Shown here piece after piece: positions 42,384 through 55,890 of a stretch of DNA of 64,000 nt. The notes beneath the pieces are model-generated. The model was not told where the DNA came from. It made no database searches and saw only the letters and a list, made by a program, of their open reading frames with translations. Each line of letters starts with the position of its first letter. The stretch's first letter is position 1. The position numbers and the translations under genes are program-made. The stretch comes from Galerina marginata (taxonomy: Eukaryota; Basidiomycota; Agaricomycetes; Agaricales; Galerinaceae): the NCBI GenBank assembly GCA_023014335.1, contig JAECYW010000022.1, positions 248,001 to 312,000 on the forward strand, given 5' to 3'.

Positions 42384-44505
42384 CGCCCGATTTCCACAAG
42401 CACTGGCAATCGCTGCAACAATTTTATAGTCATTGATGTAGACTAAGTATAGGGTCTTTTAGAGCATGTGTTGGAATGTAGTATTGGGTCGATAATGATA
42501 TCAGATAGTTCAAAATAAGCCTGTCCAAAAAGCAGAAAGCAAGATGGGAGGCGGAAGCGGGCGGGGCCGTCGGAGGCTGGCTTATATAAGCTGACAGTTT
42601 ACCGTTATCGTAGGAGATTTCAATTTTAACCTCTTGCTTTCCGACTCCATCCTACCGACTTCACCTTTCATCTGGGCCTTATAAAAGGCGAAATCGAAGT
42701 CGCCACAGTTGTTCTATTCGATGGGCCCGGATGGAATTATTTCTCCACGCTCGGGTCCTGTCTCAGTCAATCTCCCCAAATCTTACCTATGTCGAAAATA
42801 CTTTCTTCCTTGTACTTGAGCTGTGATGCTAACAATAGGAACGTTTTTTCGCGGCGATTTTCTCTTTGCGCCCGACGTAGAAGGCACATGCCCCTCAGGA
42901 TATCAACGTCTTGTCAATATCGATGGCTTTGATTCCCGAATTTCTTCCATTTTTTCCAATAGGCGCAAACAAGAGGATGGCCTGCTACCTTCCGGTACAT
43001 TTCTCACCCATGGAATTCATGGAACCTCACGCAGGCGTCGAATATCAGTTATTTTGCCTGCGAGTCCGCTGTTTGACAATGAAGTGCCGTCCATGATATG
43101 GAGTCCAGGATCGACGGTCTCATCTCTGTGGTTTTTAGTAGATTAGATTGATCCCAATCTCTCATCGCATGACTATTCCGCGTTTCTCTAGGTACTAAGG
43201 CTTTGCTTGTGCTCGTGCTTTTTTACAAGGTCAACGGGATCGATTAATGCCTTTTGAATCTCGACAGGGACCCAAGACAGTTCTCTCTACTACCGATGTC
43301 CTTGACAGCCTCGTTCGCCTCACGATACGAACCTTTGGTTCAAACTCTCCCTTTGCACCTTGCCCAATCGGCTTAATTAGTACCCTGAAAGTCGTCATGA
43401 CCTAGACAAGACAGTGTCCCACTGCAGTATTGTCAGTAGGTCCCTCTTTCTCGAAGAATCCGGCCATGGATGTATACGCGATGGATGCCAAGGAATGGGA
43501 ATGGGAGGGCCCCTTCAACCTTCTGCGCGACGGCGTATTCATTTTTCCAGTCTCTTCGACCATGACAAAGTCTCTCTGTAAGTACTTGTTCACAAACGTT
43601 TGTTATGGAAAGAACCGTTACAGAGTCCTTCCCTCGGACCTCTCCGAAAACGAGACTCTAGCATAGTCGCTAAGTAAAACACGGAGTAACCCCATTTTTG
43701 GCAGCGTTTGGGATCCTCCTTTTTCAGATGCTTAAGCCCGAAAACGCCTGCGATGAATTTATAAAGGTCGAGGCGATTCCCATCCTTTGATTCCTTTCCC
43801 ATCTCATGCCTTCTCGTGCACATGATGTGCTGCATTCTGCAGAAGTTGTTGATGCATTTTTTCCAGTTTGATTTCTTCCGCGGAAGATTTTGTTGCATGG
43901 GCTATGGTCATATGGGCGATTTCCTAATAAGCACTACAGTCATTAAGGCACCTGCTTTACTTTACCCTCACGATTATTCTTCCTGTTTTTCTTAAGCTTG
44001 TTATATGAATATTCAATACAAGCTCCTCGTTTTTAAGATTGTCCTGGTTGTGTCCTGGGGTATTTATTTCACATTCGAGGCCGGAGAGTGGGAGAGAGCA
44101 GGGATTCTCGATTTTGACAGTTCATCATCATCAGGGCTTGCTCAGGGTCGCCGCTGTTCATTTTCGACCTCGGATATCACGGCTTGGTCACAACCACGAT
44201 CTCATGGGCGTCTTCTTTCTTGCTCCTTCCCAGGTACTACTTTAAACGAGCTCATTGCTACTGAACAACAGCGCAAGTCCGTGCTCGAAAAAGAATCAAA
44301 TGCGCGAGACATGACTGCATCAGCATCTCGTGATGCGTCGTCCATGTGTTGTACATGCGCTCGGAGGTTCTCCTTATCGGGCCTCAAACTGTAACCGCCT
44401 CATGAGAGCTCAAAATACATAAGAGTCTCCACAATGCCCCTCCTTGCATCCCACAGCGCGCTCCCATTCGATTTCTGGGATCTTTTGGTGTCGCTATTTG
44501 ACGGG
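42384..44505. other. No supported gene; fragmentary frames and a palindromic TATA motif
   Basis: About 2.1 kb. A strong TATA-like palindrome cttatataag lies near 42581-42590 and could serve either strand. Plus-strand fragments near 42823-43141 (RGDFLFAPDVEGTCPSGYQ) and 43430-43666 look partly coding but cannot be joined. Confidence 0.4.
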
Positions 44506-47500
44506 ATGTCGAACTTTCTGTGGTATTTGACCGCATTCCTGGTCTCCAGTGCCGTGCTTCCCAATGGAAGTCCTGGCTTGCAACGAGTGTCTGCGCAATA
44601 TCTGTTGGGTCTCGGTGAGTCGGAGTTCGCGTAGTCTTGGTTCATAGATGCTAATACGTGTATAGGTACTGGAGACATTACTGGGTAGAGTGCCCCGTCT
44701 CATTTATTTTGATTTTTTGCTGAATTTTAGAACGCAGGCCTGTCGTTGAGACTAACATGATGGTACGCCTCGTTTTCAGCCGTCAATGACTAATTACAAT
44801 AACTCGCCTTTCCAGGGATACGCCTCTTTGGGTCAAACAGACACAGGGCTGCACATGCGTCAGAGGTCTCGCGCTTTCATTGTGGCGGACGCGGCAGCCC
44901 CAAGCAATCGAATTGTCTTCATCAATGCTGGTACGCTGCCTCCTTACTATTTGGTTTCATTCAATCCCACGAACCTTTTCGTAGATATTGCTATGGGTGA
45001 CTCTGGTGTCCGGCGTTCAATTGTCGCTCAACTCACTTCCCAGTTCCCGGGAGTCTACACGAACGACAATATCGCATTTATTGGAACTCATCAACATTCA
45101 GGAGTCGGCGGATACCTCGAGAATCTTCTTCCTCAACTGACTTCCCTCGGATATGTCAAGCAAACTGCTGATGCCATCATTTCTGGCACCGTACGCGCCG
45201 TCCAGCGGGCACATGCTAGCCTCGCACCGGGAAAACTCAGTCTCGGCAATACGACTATCCTCGACGCGAACATCAATCGATCCCCAACGGCCTATCTCGC
45301 GAACCCAGCGGCGGAACGAGCGAGGTATCAATACGACCAGGACAAAGATATGACCGTTCTGAGATTTGACGATGTAAATGGGAAGGCGAGAGGGTTGTTG
45401 AGTTTCTTTGCCGTCCATGGGACAAGCTTATATGAGGTACGTTACCTTTAGTTATCATCGTTTTTGCGCTTCGACAGGGTCAAATACGCGCATTCTAGAA
45501 CAACACCCTGGTCAGCGCGGACAACAAAGGGATGGCGGCATATCTCTACGAAGGTGGGATATGTAGCTCCCGACTTCAATTGGATTTTCTGACTTCGTGG
45601 TTCTGTCAGCCACTATTGAACCGAGTTCTGCTCCAGGAAATGCAACCTTTGTGGCTGGATTCACGCAAGGTAGGATTTATCTGTCATGGAGGCTCTTCTC
45701 ACTTACTAGCGTTCTATAGCCAACGTCGGAGACACAAGCCCAAACACGTTTGTCGTTCTTGCCCTCTGCCCATACTCATTTACTCATTCACTCATGTCAA
45801 TTCTAGACTTGGAGCGTTCTGTGAAAGCCCCGGACAGCCCTTTGACGGACAAGCTTGCGATGCTGATCATTCCACCTGCGGAGGAACTGTACAAAATTGT
45901 CACGGAAGGTATACCTTGATAATATTACTGACTTTGTTCCATGGGTCTCATGATCATACCAATTTAGGGGCCCTGGCTTCCGTATCTCAGACTTTGAGTC
46001 GAATAGACTGATTGGTCAAGCCCAATTTCTCGGTGCACAAACAGTTATGAACGGACCGCTGAGTGCTGTCCATGGCACTGTCAAGAGCGTTCACACTTAT
46101 GTGACAATGTGCGTCTTGTCTCTTTGCTTTTGACAGGGTTCTCCATTTATTTTTGGCACTGACCTATCCATATTCGTAGGGCAAACCACTCGTTCACTCT
46201 CCCGAACGGAACCACAGTGTCTACATGCCCGGCTGCCATGGGTCAGTTGCTATGTTCTCGAGCTTCGCTTTTGATACGACCGTTGTGTCTTACCTTGTGC
46301 TTTTTTCGCCTATTTTTCTCCCTATAGGTTTCGCATTTGCCGGAGGAACAACGTAAAGTTACCTCTTTGACATCCCCCTTTTCATTATTGACTTCTATGG
46401 CTTTTCACGATTCATAGTGATGGTCCCGGCGCACTTGATTTCGTTCAAGGAGATAACTCTTCCACCCCCCAGTACGCCGAAATTATCTCAAATGATCGCA
46501 TATGTTTACCCGTTTACTTATCATTTTCCCATAGAAACCCGTTCTGGGAAATTGTCAAAGGTAGGCAGCATCGCTCGGCGCGTCAAAAGCTCATTGCACA
46601 CGATTCTGACATTACATTGACGTCTTCTTTTCAACTACCTTCTTTCCGATCCTTTCTCCTTTTTTTTCAACGGAATCTTTTAGGCGCAGTAACACCATTC
46701 CCCTCTGCCGCTCAGATAGCTTGCCAAGATCCCAAACCTATTTTGCTCAATACGGTAGGTGCTGTCATCCGGGATTGTGGTCCAGCCCTGCGCCGTTCGT
46801 CCTGTTGGTGTTCTGACACATGTCTACCAACTTTTCAAGGGATTTGCTCATACGCCATACGAATGGGCACCCAACAGCGTTGATATCCAAATGCTGCGGG
46901 TCGGAAACTTTGGTGAGTGGGGTTCTCATCGCTGTCTTAACTCTCTTTCGAGCCCTCCTTCTGCACCGCGGAGTTTGTGTTGGACACGTTCTATGTCTAA
47001 CTCATGCTCAATGGGAATTGGTGGCTTTTCATGTTGTTTACTTAAGCTAACGATTGCTTTCTTTCGCACCCGACAGTTATGTTGATAATGCCAGGTGAGT
47101 TTATCAGATACTCCCGCTAATCTCTAATCTTTATTTTATCTGATAGGCGAACTTACGACTATGGCCGGGAGGCGGATTCGGTAAGTGATTACACTTCTGG
47201 TTATGCTTCTGTCCAACAATATCATGAACTCGAACTGATATCATGTCTTCTTTACCTCATCTTGCCATCATTTCATTTATGAAATTCTGAATCAATGCGA
47301 TTCCACCCGGAATGTCCAAACTCTAATTCGGTCCGTTACACGACTTCTCACGAAATGTCTGTTCGTTCGGCACACATGAACAGGGAAGCCGTGCGTGCTC
47401 AGTTGATCTCCAGTGGAGTTCTTGGTGCGGATGCATATGTCGTTGTGGCGGGGCCTGCTAATGTTTATGGGCACTACGTCACAACCCGAGAAGAATATGG

Positions 47501-48644
47501 GGTTCAGCGCTACGAAGGGGCAAGCACTATTTTTGGCCCATGTGAGTTCATTATCTGTTTCTTGTGTATCTTAATTTTGGTTCGCAAGCGCGGTGGTTGT
47601 ATTTATGGGGTTGGTTCTCCGGCTCGTTTTGAACCTGCATTCGAAATTTAATTAACCCCCATGACCTCGACGGAAGTGTTGAAAGACACTTCTTTCGGTG
47701 ACATATGCCTTTCTTTCCTATTTCATTCGCCGCTTTGCTTGCGCTTTTGAACCTCGAATAACTGCATGTTGACCGATGTCTGATCTGTATCATCTTCTGG
47801 GATGTAGTCACCCTTGAAGCGTACATCAACAAGTACTCTAGTCTTGTACCCTTCCTCGCCGATAATGCCAGTGGTACTGCCGCATCCGATCCTCCTCCGC
47901 CGGAACAAACCTCCAAGGCTATCTCACTTCAGGTAAGCCCTGGGATAACATCCCCTTATAAAACGTTGATGCCGATTCTCACTTATCATTTCCAGACTGG
48001 GGTTGTTTTCGACGCCGCACCAATAGGAAAGAAGTTTGGCGCTGTATTGACTGACGTGAAAACGACACCAGCCTATCACGCTGGAGACACAGTTTCGGCT
48101 CTGTTTGTTGGTGCAAATCCTCGGGTGCGTCCTCGTTCTGATTGAGAAAGTTCTATGAACATTGGACGTACTCATCCTCAAATAGAATAATCTGCGTTTG
48201 GAAGGAACTTTCCTCACCGTTGATCAATTGATTTCTGGACAATGGAAATCCGTGCGGACCGATTCGCATCCGTCAACTGTCTATCGTTGGACGAGAGTAA
48301 GCACTGTACGTAATCACTTCCCCTTCTTACTTTGAAGGTGCAGCGTTGAGATTCTCTTCATAGATTCTGGGTACTAGCAGTGTGAATATATCTTGGTAAG
48401 ACAATCGTCCTCTAAATATGACCCGGAGACACTCAACCCCTATTTGCATTGTTATTATAGGACGATTGAGAGCGGCACTCCAGGTATGTCCCCAAAAATT
48501 AAGTTCCTTCACAATGGTCATCTGTCGAACTCATTTCAAATAACAGCTGGCACCTACCGACTTAGCTATTTCGGGGATTCTAAACCACTCATAGGCTCTA
48601 TATCCTCCTTTACAGGAATATCGTCCTCCTTCACGATTGCGTAA
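44506..48644 (+). CDS. Neutral/alkaline ceramidase
   Basis: Twenty-five exons encode 717 aa. Exon ends in order: 44506-44614, 44666-44684, 44738-44762, 44816-44930, 44985-45436, 45499-45553, 45610-45669, 45720-45747, 45807-45908, 45968-46108, 46180-46241, 46328-46352, 46418-46471, 46535-46560, 46684-46754, 46840-46912, 47077-47094, 47147-47180, 47384-47541, 47808-47932, 47996-48124, 48186-48305, 48364-48395, 48461-48483, 48547-48644. The family cleaves ceramide into sphingosine and fatty acid. Signal peptide MSNFLWYLTAFLVSSAVLP; zinc His pair in FIGTHQHSGVGG (125, 127); nucleophile Ser285 in ANVGDTSPNT; then TLGAFCESPGQPFDG, DHSTCGGTVQNCHGRGPG, HYVTTREEYGVQRYEGAST and the C-terminal TPAGTYRLSYFGDSKP. 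Intron 4 (54 nt) is in frame and easily missed. Secreted or membrane-associated. Full length, no damage seen. Confidence 0.93.
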
Positions 48645-48928
48645 TGATGATATGTTGACTAATTACGATTTCGATGCCTTTCGGACACCTTTTCAACTGT
48701 ATTCTTTGTCTGTTATCTGAAATATCAACGTTTACTGCTTGGTATCTCAACCAATTATGACTCGTGAGGGCGTGCGTATAATCAACGGAGTTGGCACAGC
48801 TTGCCTCGAGGACACCATGTGCTGATGACTCGGTACGACTGCTGGGAAAGTCATCCTGCAATTTGAGCCGGCTTTCTACCTCAGACCACAACCACTTTTC
48901 CTTTTCATTTTATCGCCTAGAAAGCAAC

Positions 48929-49606
48929 ATGTTTCGTAATCTGACCAGTCAACTTGCCTCCGCATCTGGGACGAACACAGATGCTAAGAAGGTTCTATCA
49001 CCGTCACTTCGACCGGACATATACAGCTTGATAGACAATACAAAGTCGTGGATTATTGGTGGACAAGGCGGGGGCCAGGCGGGTGACGGGGTGTCCTATA
49101 GTCCGCTTTTAGTGGTTATCCAGAAGCACATACCAGAAACAAAGAAGCCGGGACTAGAGTCGTTCGGGCAAGCCGAAGGCGAAATAGCGGTTATTATGGG
49201 GGGAATTACCAATATGATCTTGGAGTTGAGCAAATGGGAAGGGATGTCGGCAGGGATGGCCATGCGCACATGGGTAGACTCGCTTGTCGAAGCTCACTCC
49301 AAGGCTTCTAGTCAGGCAAGGAAGGACTTAATCGCGAAAGGAATCACGCGAGGGCTCAACCAATACACCGACGTGACACTTTTGACCAAGGACTTTACAA
49401 CAAGAATTCAGATCATCTCTTGCTTGAAAACTGGTGAGTCTTGAGAAGAAATCGATGTCATGATTTATATCATGGGCTATGATTCGGGTGATTATAACGA
49501 AGTCCACTAATTTTAATTTCTCATTTCAGTTAGCTCGAGAATATATGGTGCCGGAACCGATGAAGCCAGACAAAGCGAGGCTATGTGGAGTTCGAAGTTC
49601 ATATGA
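48929..49606 (+). CDS. Hypothetical protein, about 193 aa
   Basis: Exons 48929-49433 and 49530-49606 (96-nt intron GTGAGT..TTTCAG) give 193 aa. The start MFRNLTSQLASASG is the first plausible ATG. Gly-rich segment WIIGGQGGGQAGDGVSYSP near residue 45, then helices KPGLESFGQAEGEIAVIMGG and EGMSAGMAMRTWVDSLVEAH. After splicing the end reads SSRIYGAGTDEARQSEAMW. Mixed hydrophobicity and no clear signal peptide. Family not recognised. It lies 285 bp downstream of the ceramidase on the same strand. Confidence 0.6.
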
Positions 49607-50001
49607 CGAGCGACGATCCTTTTCTCTATATTGGGTCTACTTTGAGTGGTCGGAACGTAGTATACAGCATACTAGTACACGTTTTTAGTGGCTACCTTTG
49701 TCCTAGCGAATTTCACAGCAGATGTAGGGCTGAACCCGCTCCCTAACAATAAATGAAGCAAATAAATCGGGTATACAGGTTGAAATGAAGGATCATAGAG
49801 AGCGAGGATGATGAAGCAAATGTACGAAAGAACGAAGAGAAAATGTGGGAGAATTATCTGTGTTACAAGGAAAGGTTGAGTGATAAATAAATGAGACGAA
49901 ATTTGGATAGATGAACATACACAAAGTGACAGATTGGAGAGCGGTGAATGACAGTGATAAATAAGAGAGCTAATTGTACAACAAAAAAGTTTCTACATGT
50001 T

Positions 50002-51671
50002 TCAAGATCCTAGGGCCTGATGAAGAATGTGGTTCAGCTTTGTATTGGAGGTGGCGTCGATAGGGAAACTCACATAGGTAGAGACATCTCCTGGATAGGA
50101 CGAGGCATGCGACACGAGGTGCTCGTCGTTGCTCGTAATAAAAGGTATCGGTCGATGGCAGTCGACTGGGCTAGGGTATACAGAATCGCTTGACGAGGAC
50201 GTACTCCAATCAGATCTCATATATGGGTTGAGATCGAAGTAGTTTTGTGTTTTTTGCAAGGACATCATGTCCGTTAAGCCCTCTGCTTCCATGGTGAGGA
50301 GAGAGTCAAAAGAAAAATCGGATTTCTGCATTGATGGTTCTAGTGTCATCATAGTCGGTGTCGAGTAGTTGTAATGTTCGGCATGTGAAGGAGAAGAGAA
50401 ATAGGTAAACCGATACATGGCGGAGAATATTGTTGGCGACGATGCTGAAGACGAAGAAGCGTCTTGTATAACTCGTTGTACAATGACATATTGCGATGCA
50501 TCTATGTTGCCGCCATGTGTGAGATTCATTAGACGTGACATAAAGGACAGCACCCACCCGAGCTCTGTGAGATTCTCTCCCAGAAACCTGGAACCAAAGA
50601 AGTTTTATAAAGAAGGGGATCATTGCCAGTGGGAGTTGATGGATCCACTGATTCCAACGGAGTTGACTCTGAGAAGATGGCACCGTCATCTGTGTAAACG
50701 GTGTAGTAGGACTGGGCAGACGTCGGGACATGGGAGAGGAGGGTGATAGTTGGGTCGATGTCCTGTAAATGACGAGGTTGTTGAGAGGCCCGCAGGACCT
50801 TGTAGCCGCGTTCCACCCATAAATGTTCTTCAGCTACCTGACTGGGCGAAGGCGACCAAGAGGACTTAAGCGGGTCATCGGCCCTCCCGGCGTCTACAGG
50901 AGAATCCTTGGGGAGGAGATCGATGTATACGATAGTATCTGGGGCCTCTTCTGCCCGAGGTTCGACGCCTCGGTACAGGAGGTTCTGTAACGTCGCATGG
51001 GCCTCGGTCGGTGTTGTCGGTGAGCTTACAGAAGAATCACTGCAGGATTCAGATTCATATCGGAGGGAGGGAGGTCCGTAAGTTAAATGGCCATCCCTGT
51101 GTTGAAACTCGGGCGAGAGCGAAGGGGTACGGCATGGTCGTCGATTGGGGGTAAGAAGGTTGAGTACTAATTTCAGGAATGGCCGACGACGATGATGATA
51201 AGGTTATATTATAACTTAGTAAATGAACGGCAACTCACGTCGTTTCCCGCCGCAAGTATCTCTGAGCTGCTGCAAACGGCTTCCAACCTGCTTGGCTGTG
51301 CGTCGTTTTCCCGTCTTCTCGAAGATCCAGTCTGAAATAAACCTGTTCCGCATTGGGAATCGTCCAAGAAGACGAGTTTCTCTCGAGTCATCTGGTTGAT
51401 AGTTCTCGAGACCTGGGACCACAAGGAAATGCCGTCAGCGCGACGCGAAACGGATAAGTAACGGGATCGTACCTTCAATGAGCGCTGCCTCGAGCTCAGG
51501 TGGCCAAACCACCTCACCACCTCGAAGGGTCTTCCAACTCTTGCGGCCTTTCACGATGGACTGGAACACGTCTTGCGTCCTGGGGTTCTGCAGTGGGGCA
51601 CATTTGAAGGCCTCGATAGTCGAATGACGCGTTGGCGACGAGGGAGAGGATTCGACGCTTGATGATGCCAT
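50002..51671 (-). CDS. TEA/ATTS-domain transcription factor
   Basis: Exons 51671-51473, 51412-51239, 51166-50588 and 50501-50002 give 483 aa; introns are 60, 72 and 86 nt. The TEA domain spans about residues 47-124: WKTLRGGEVVWPPELEAALI, then after intron 1 ENYQPDDSRETRLLGRFPMR, NRFISDWIFEKTGKRRTAKQ and VGSRLQQLR. This matches the VW..EAF.EAL / RN.LI..YI / GK.RT.KQVSSHIQ pattern of AbaA/Tec1/TEAD proteins, with Gly-Ser-Arg-Leu in place of the usual S-S-H-I. The remainder is Ser/Thr/Pro-rich with an acidic C-terminal half, as expected for an activation region. Fungal TEA factors control morphogenesis and sporulation. Intron 3 starts with the weak donor GTTTCT and ends ACATAG. Confidence 0.87.
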
Positions 51672-54600
51672 GGGGGACGATTCTGAGCGAAGACACGAGT
51701 GAAGGATCAACGGATCCTTTTGGTTTATATCTCTCGGACCTCTTGTACGGACTTGACAGATATCCGCTCGAGGCAGTTTAATATCAGTTATTCGGGAGCC
51801 ATACCGATAAAGCGTCAGGGTGGAAAGAGATCTCGTCACTTTTGTCGTGGCTTAGCCAACAGGAGTAAGGCTATACAGATTCGAACGGAAGCTAGAACAA
51901 GACACGCCGAGTTCACGGGTCAGCCCTCGGCTGATCGAAGGTAATTGTCCGTTCGCGCCTCCCGGCATAGGCTTCGCCATTTCGTTTCATCGTACCTCAC
52001 AGATCCACTGGGCAAACTTCTTCAAGCTGTACTGCCAAAACAAAACAGCTTGAATAATGTCTTGGAATAGACACCCAGAACTTGGGACAGCTGAAGGTTT
52101 ACAGATGCGGCGTTTACCTTTTGGTGGAATCTATCTAAACAATGTCAGTTCCAAGATCTTCTGGTGGTGGGAAGGAGTCGATCTTCCATTATGCAAATCT
52201 CGATTCACCATACGGCACAGCCACCGAACCGGTACTGATCGTGTTCCGTACACAAAGCTCAACAAACAAGCTGGGGAAGTGCAGCGATTATAATGGGTTT
52301 TTCCACCATCTGCCACAATCGAAGGTTCTTAGGATATTGCCTATCTTCTGGATCAAAAACATATCGGGCTTCGATTCTGAACCATTGGAGAAAAAACAGC
52401 TACGAAAGACTTGGATGACCATAGCTTACGAGTAAAGTCACGTTTTATCAAGTGAGAATGATGGGTCGGTGCTGTCAGAATTTCAGGCCCTCAATCAAAA
52501 GTCCTCTGAAGTACAAGGGCTCCCCACCATTTGGCGAGGAAGTTGCACTGTCTTACGCGGGAATACCGAAAGTAAATAACGGCAAAACGGGACTTTAGGA
52601 GACACAGGGTATAGCATTCATCCTCCATAACTTGGAGCATAGAACGTACAGAACGGAGCCTGACTGCAAAGTGTAAAAGGTACAAGCTTTACCAGTAGAG
52701 TCGCCTCAGGTACACGTGTGTAGCAGCCCAAACGGTTTGGGCCTACAAAAATCCCAAAAGCCGGTGTCTTAGCACGACGTCGAGCTTGAAAGTAATACTA
52801 ACTTACCCAAAAGATGTACTGTAAGCAGCCATACGGAGACTTGGCTTAAAATTAACAGAAATAATTGTAACGGCCTTCGACAAAGTGCATACGCCGGGAG
52901 CGAGAGCGACAACTCGGCGGTGATCCCTTGATGGTGGTTGACTGGTTTTCGCTGGCAGGGGACAAGTTGGTCCCTTTTTTCAGAAGGTGTTCATGGTGGT
53001 CTGTGTATCGCATGGGGCATGTAGGTTATCTTGCAAGGGATGGTTCAGTACACATGATTGGCGACGACGGATGCGATGATTGCAGCAGGAAAAAAATTCT
53101 GAGAACTCGGAAACTCACTGTCTCATGGACCTCCTTCATGCAGATGGCGGGATACCGCTCCAGAAATACATGTGGTAGACGTGGTACAGAGCGACATAGG
53201 ACCTCTTCATTTTGATGGCTCCCACAACAGACAGAGACCTTTAATCAACCCGAAGAGAAATCCTTGAATAAGTCGTAACCAGGAGCTAAAAAAGGAGGCT
53301 GTCATTGAAGAGAGTTGAGCATTTTTCATTCTTGGAGACCCAGGATTTCTCTGCCAGACGGTCTAAGCGAGAGGCTGAGTCTCGCCATCGGACCAGCGAA
53401 GGGATTTAAATCCCGGATTCCAGATTCCTGAACTGCCCTCTAACTAGGCAGTAGCTAGTAAAGGCCTCGGAGCAATCGACTAGAAATTTTAGCCGTTCGA
53501 ATAGATACGGAAAGGATCACAGGTAGTTCAGATTGCAAGGCCGGGTGGGAAATCCTGCCAAAAGATAGGCTCAAAATCAAATCAGCGAACCGCCTTGCAG
53601 CCGCCATCGTTAACAATATGGAGGGTAAACACAGCGATTAGTAAACTCAGCTAGGCGGTTATTTTCAGTCGGTCAAGCGCCCCCAGGTGGTACCCAGAAA
53701 GCGGGATTCGATTAGACGCTAATGCACAGGTTATTGACTATTGTTCCGTTTCCCGTCGCGGACCTCGGGAGATGAACAACCCCGCGATCCGTTAGCCTCA
53801 TCGACGTCATTTCAACGATCGGCGAGGCGCTGCGCCCCGTATTTTGACGAAGAGGCGCATCGCGCAAGATGACACTGCCCCAAGGGAGGATGCGCCGCCA
53901 CGCTTTTCGCCTCATGGCGCTTGTTTGTCCCAAGATTTAGCCTAATTGGGCGATCTATCAATTTCGTGGGAATATCGGAGATCGTAATTAATTTTACTCT
54001 TCCTCATCCATCTTTGTTCTTAAATTACATATCCTGTTCCTCGCCAACAACCACCGCCATTGCGCATATCCTTGTTTTCGGCTTTCTTCCCTGAATCTTG
54101 AACCAGGCAGTAGACCTCTTGCAATATGTTATCCCCCAAGAAAACTTTCGCCTCGTCGCTGTTACACTGGACGCGAATAAACCCGCAGTATTTTTGGACC
54201 GATGGAGAGGTTTTTTTTCGCAAGTATATTTGGGACTGGCTCTCATCAGAACTTAGCTGGTAAGTACTTCAAACCTTAGAAGTTACCGCAAGCCATTCCC
54301 ACAGGGGTTTACCGAGGCCGAGTCATCGATAGCTTTCTAAATCGGAGCGAAGGGCTCAGAGTCACACGTTTGCGTCGGGCTGTCAACCCGGCTACTGGTA
54401 AGTAAGCCTAACTGCACCCCGCGATCTATTCCAAGCTCTCTCTTAAATTAAGTACCTCTTGGTCAACCCAAGCCAGGTTTTTACTCTTCCAGAAAACTTC
54501 CAACGGAAGCAGCCACATTCGCAGGTCACTCGTCTCATCCACCAGGTTCTAAGTTCTGTCGCCTGTTCTGTTGAGTCATCCGACGTTTAGCACCTCAGTC

Positions 54601-55890
54601 AATCGATGACTGCGCCTACATGCCTCCTCCTCCCTGGCCACTTCGTCCGGGGATGTGTCCTTCGGTGTTCTTCGAACGCTTAGGCGCCTCTTGTCCTCTT
54701 TTAATCTATCATGAAGGTTAAAAAACTTACAGGCTCGTAGTAGGGAAATTTCCGGAAATGACTTGTCATACCCCACTTCTGGTCGACTCCACCCAGCAGC
54801 TCGGTTGATTAAATAAGGCCAGGGTATAGATTATGCAAGATTTCCATGATCCCTCCGTCACAAGTCCGGGTAATGAGCAACACCAGGAACCCAGGAGGAG
54901 GGATTGTATGCGTTGATTGTAAGTTCTAGCCTTACGACTCAATTTTCTTGAAATCCGTTTTGTATCCCTGCTTTCGATTTGGAAAGGGGACGTGTTGTGA
55001 ATTGTGAATGCGCAATCCACCAATTAATTACGGCATTTTATCGGGAAACAGGGGGACATCGATGAGCTGAACACACCCTGCTCCGCCGGTACCGGCATAT
55101 CCTACCGTTTGGACGATCCACCCCAAACCTGAACATATGGACTCACAGCCACATTCTAAGATAAACCGGAAGAACAGAGTATCGAAACTGAAGAAGTCGG
55201 TGCTGAAACTCTCCGTCGAGAGTCTGGGTCTGCAACTGTGCCTTATCTTTCCACACGTACCTCGTGCTTTTCATCGTATACATAGCTATGCAGGTGCTTC
55301 GTTATGGCTATTATTAAGCTATTGATACATACTTTTGATTCAAGGTACGCAGAAATTGACCCCACCACCCGCGATAAACCCCATCAAGGTCTACACAATG
55401 GGCCCTTGCGGATGACTCTTCCAGTGTCGTCGGATATCGATATTTGAGGAGTATCGCGTTGTACTTAATTACGTCGTCGACTTTTCTAGATCCCCCCCTG
55501 CAAAAGTGTACCTGAAGTTCCTGTGGGTCAAGGTCGAGGTCGATGAAAGGATCGCGTAGGTAAAAATAAGAAATTTCAATACGGTATTATTTCCTACTGG
55601 GAAGGAAACAACAAAGCCGTGTACATGTTTCAATTAGGTATCGCAAATAAAAGTAGGCACACGTCGATAATAAAAAAGTCCAATTCCCATGTTCAAAATG
55701 TCCACCACGTCGAATTGAAGACGAAGCAAATGAGCACAAGGTGTGCAGGATAAGGTAATGCGAGGTAATGGTAAAAAGTACAAGGAAGGTCAAAGAGGGT
55801 GCGTAAGTAGATATTGTCCGTCAGATTATATGAAAGTCATGCAGTCATGCTCTACATTGTATCAATGTTACTATCGGTTTTGAACGTCGC
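51672..55890. other. Long gene-poor stretch, no supported gene
   Basis: About 4.2 kb. Frames are short on both strands. A plus-strand start near 54127 (MLSPKKTFASSLLHWTRINP) runs into a GTAAGT donor at 54261, but the next exon gives only a few residues. I found no LTR or TIR pair by eye. It could be decayed transposon sequence or regulatory DNA. Confidence 0.4.
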
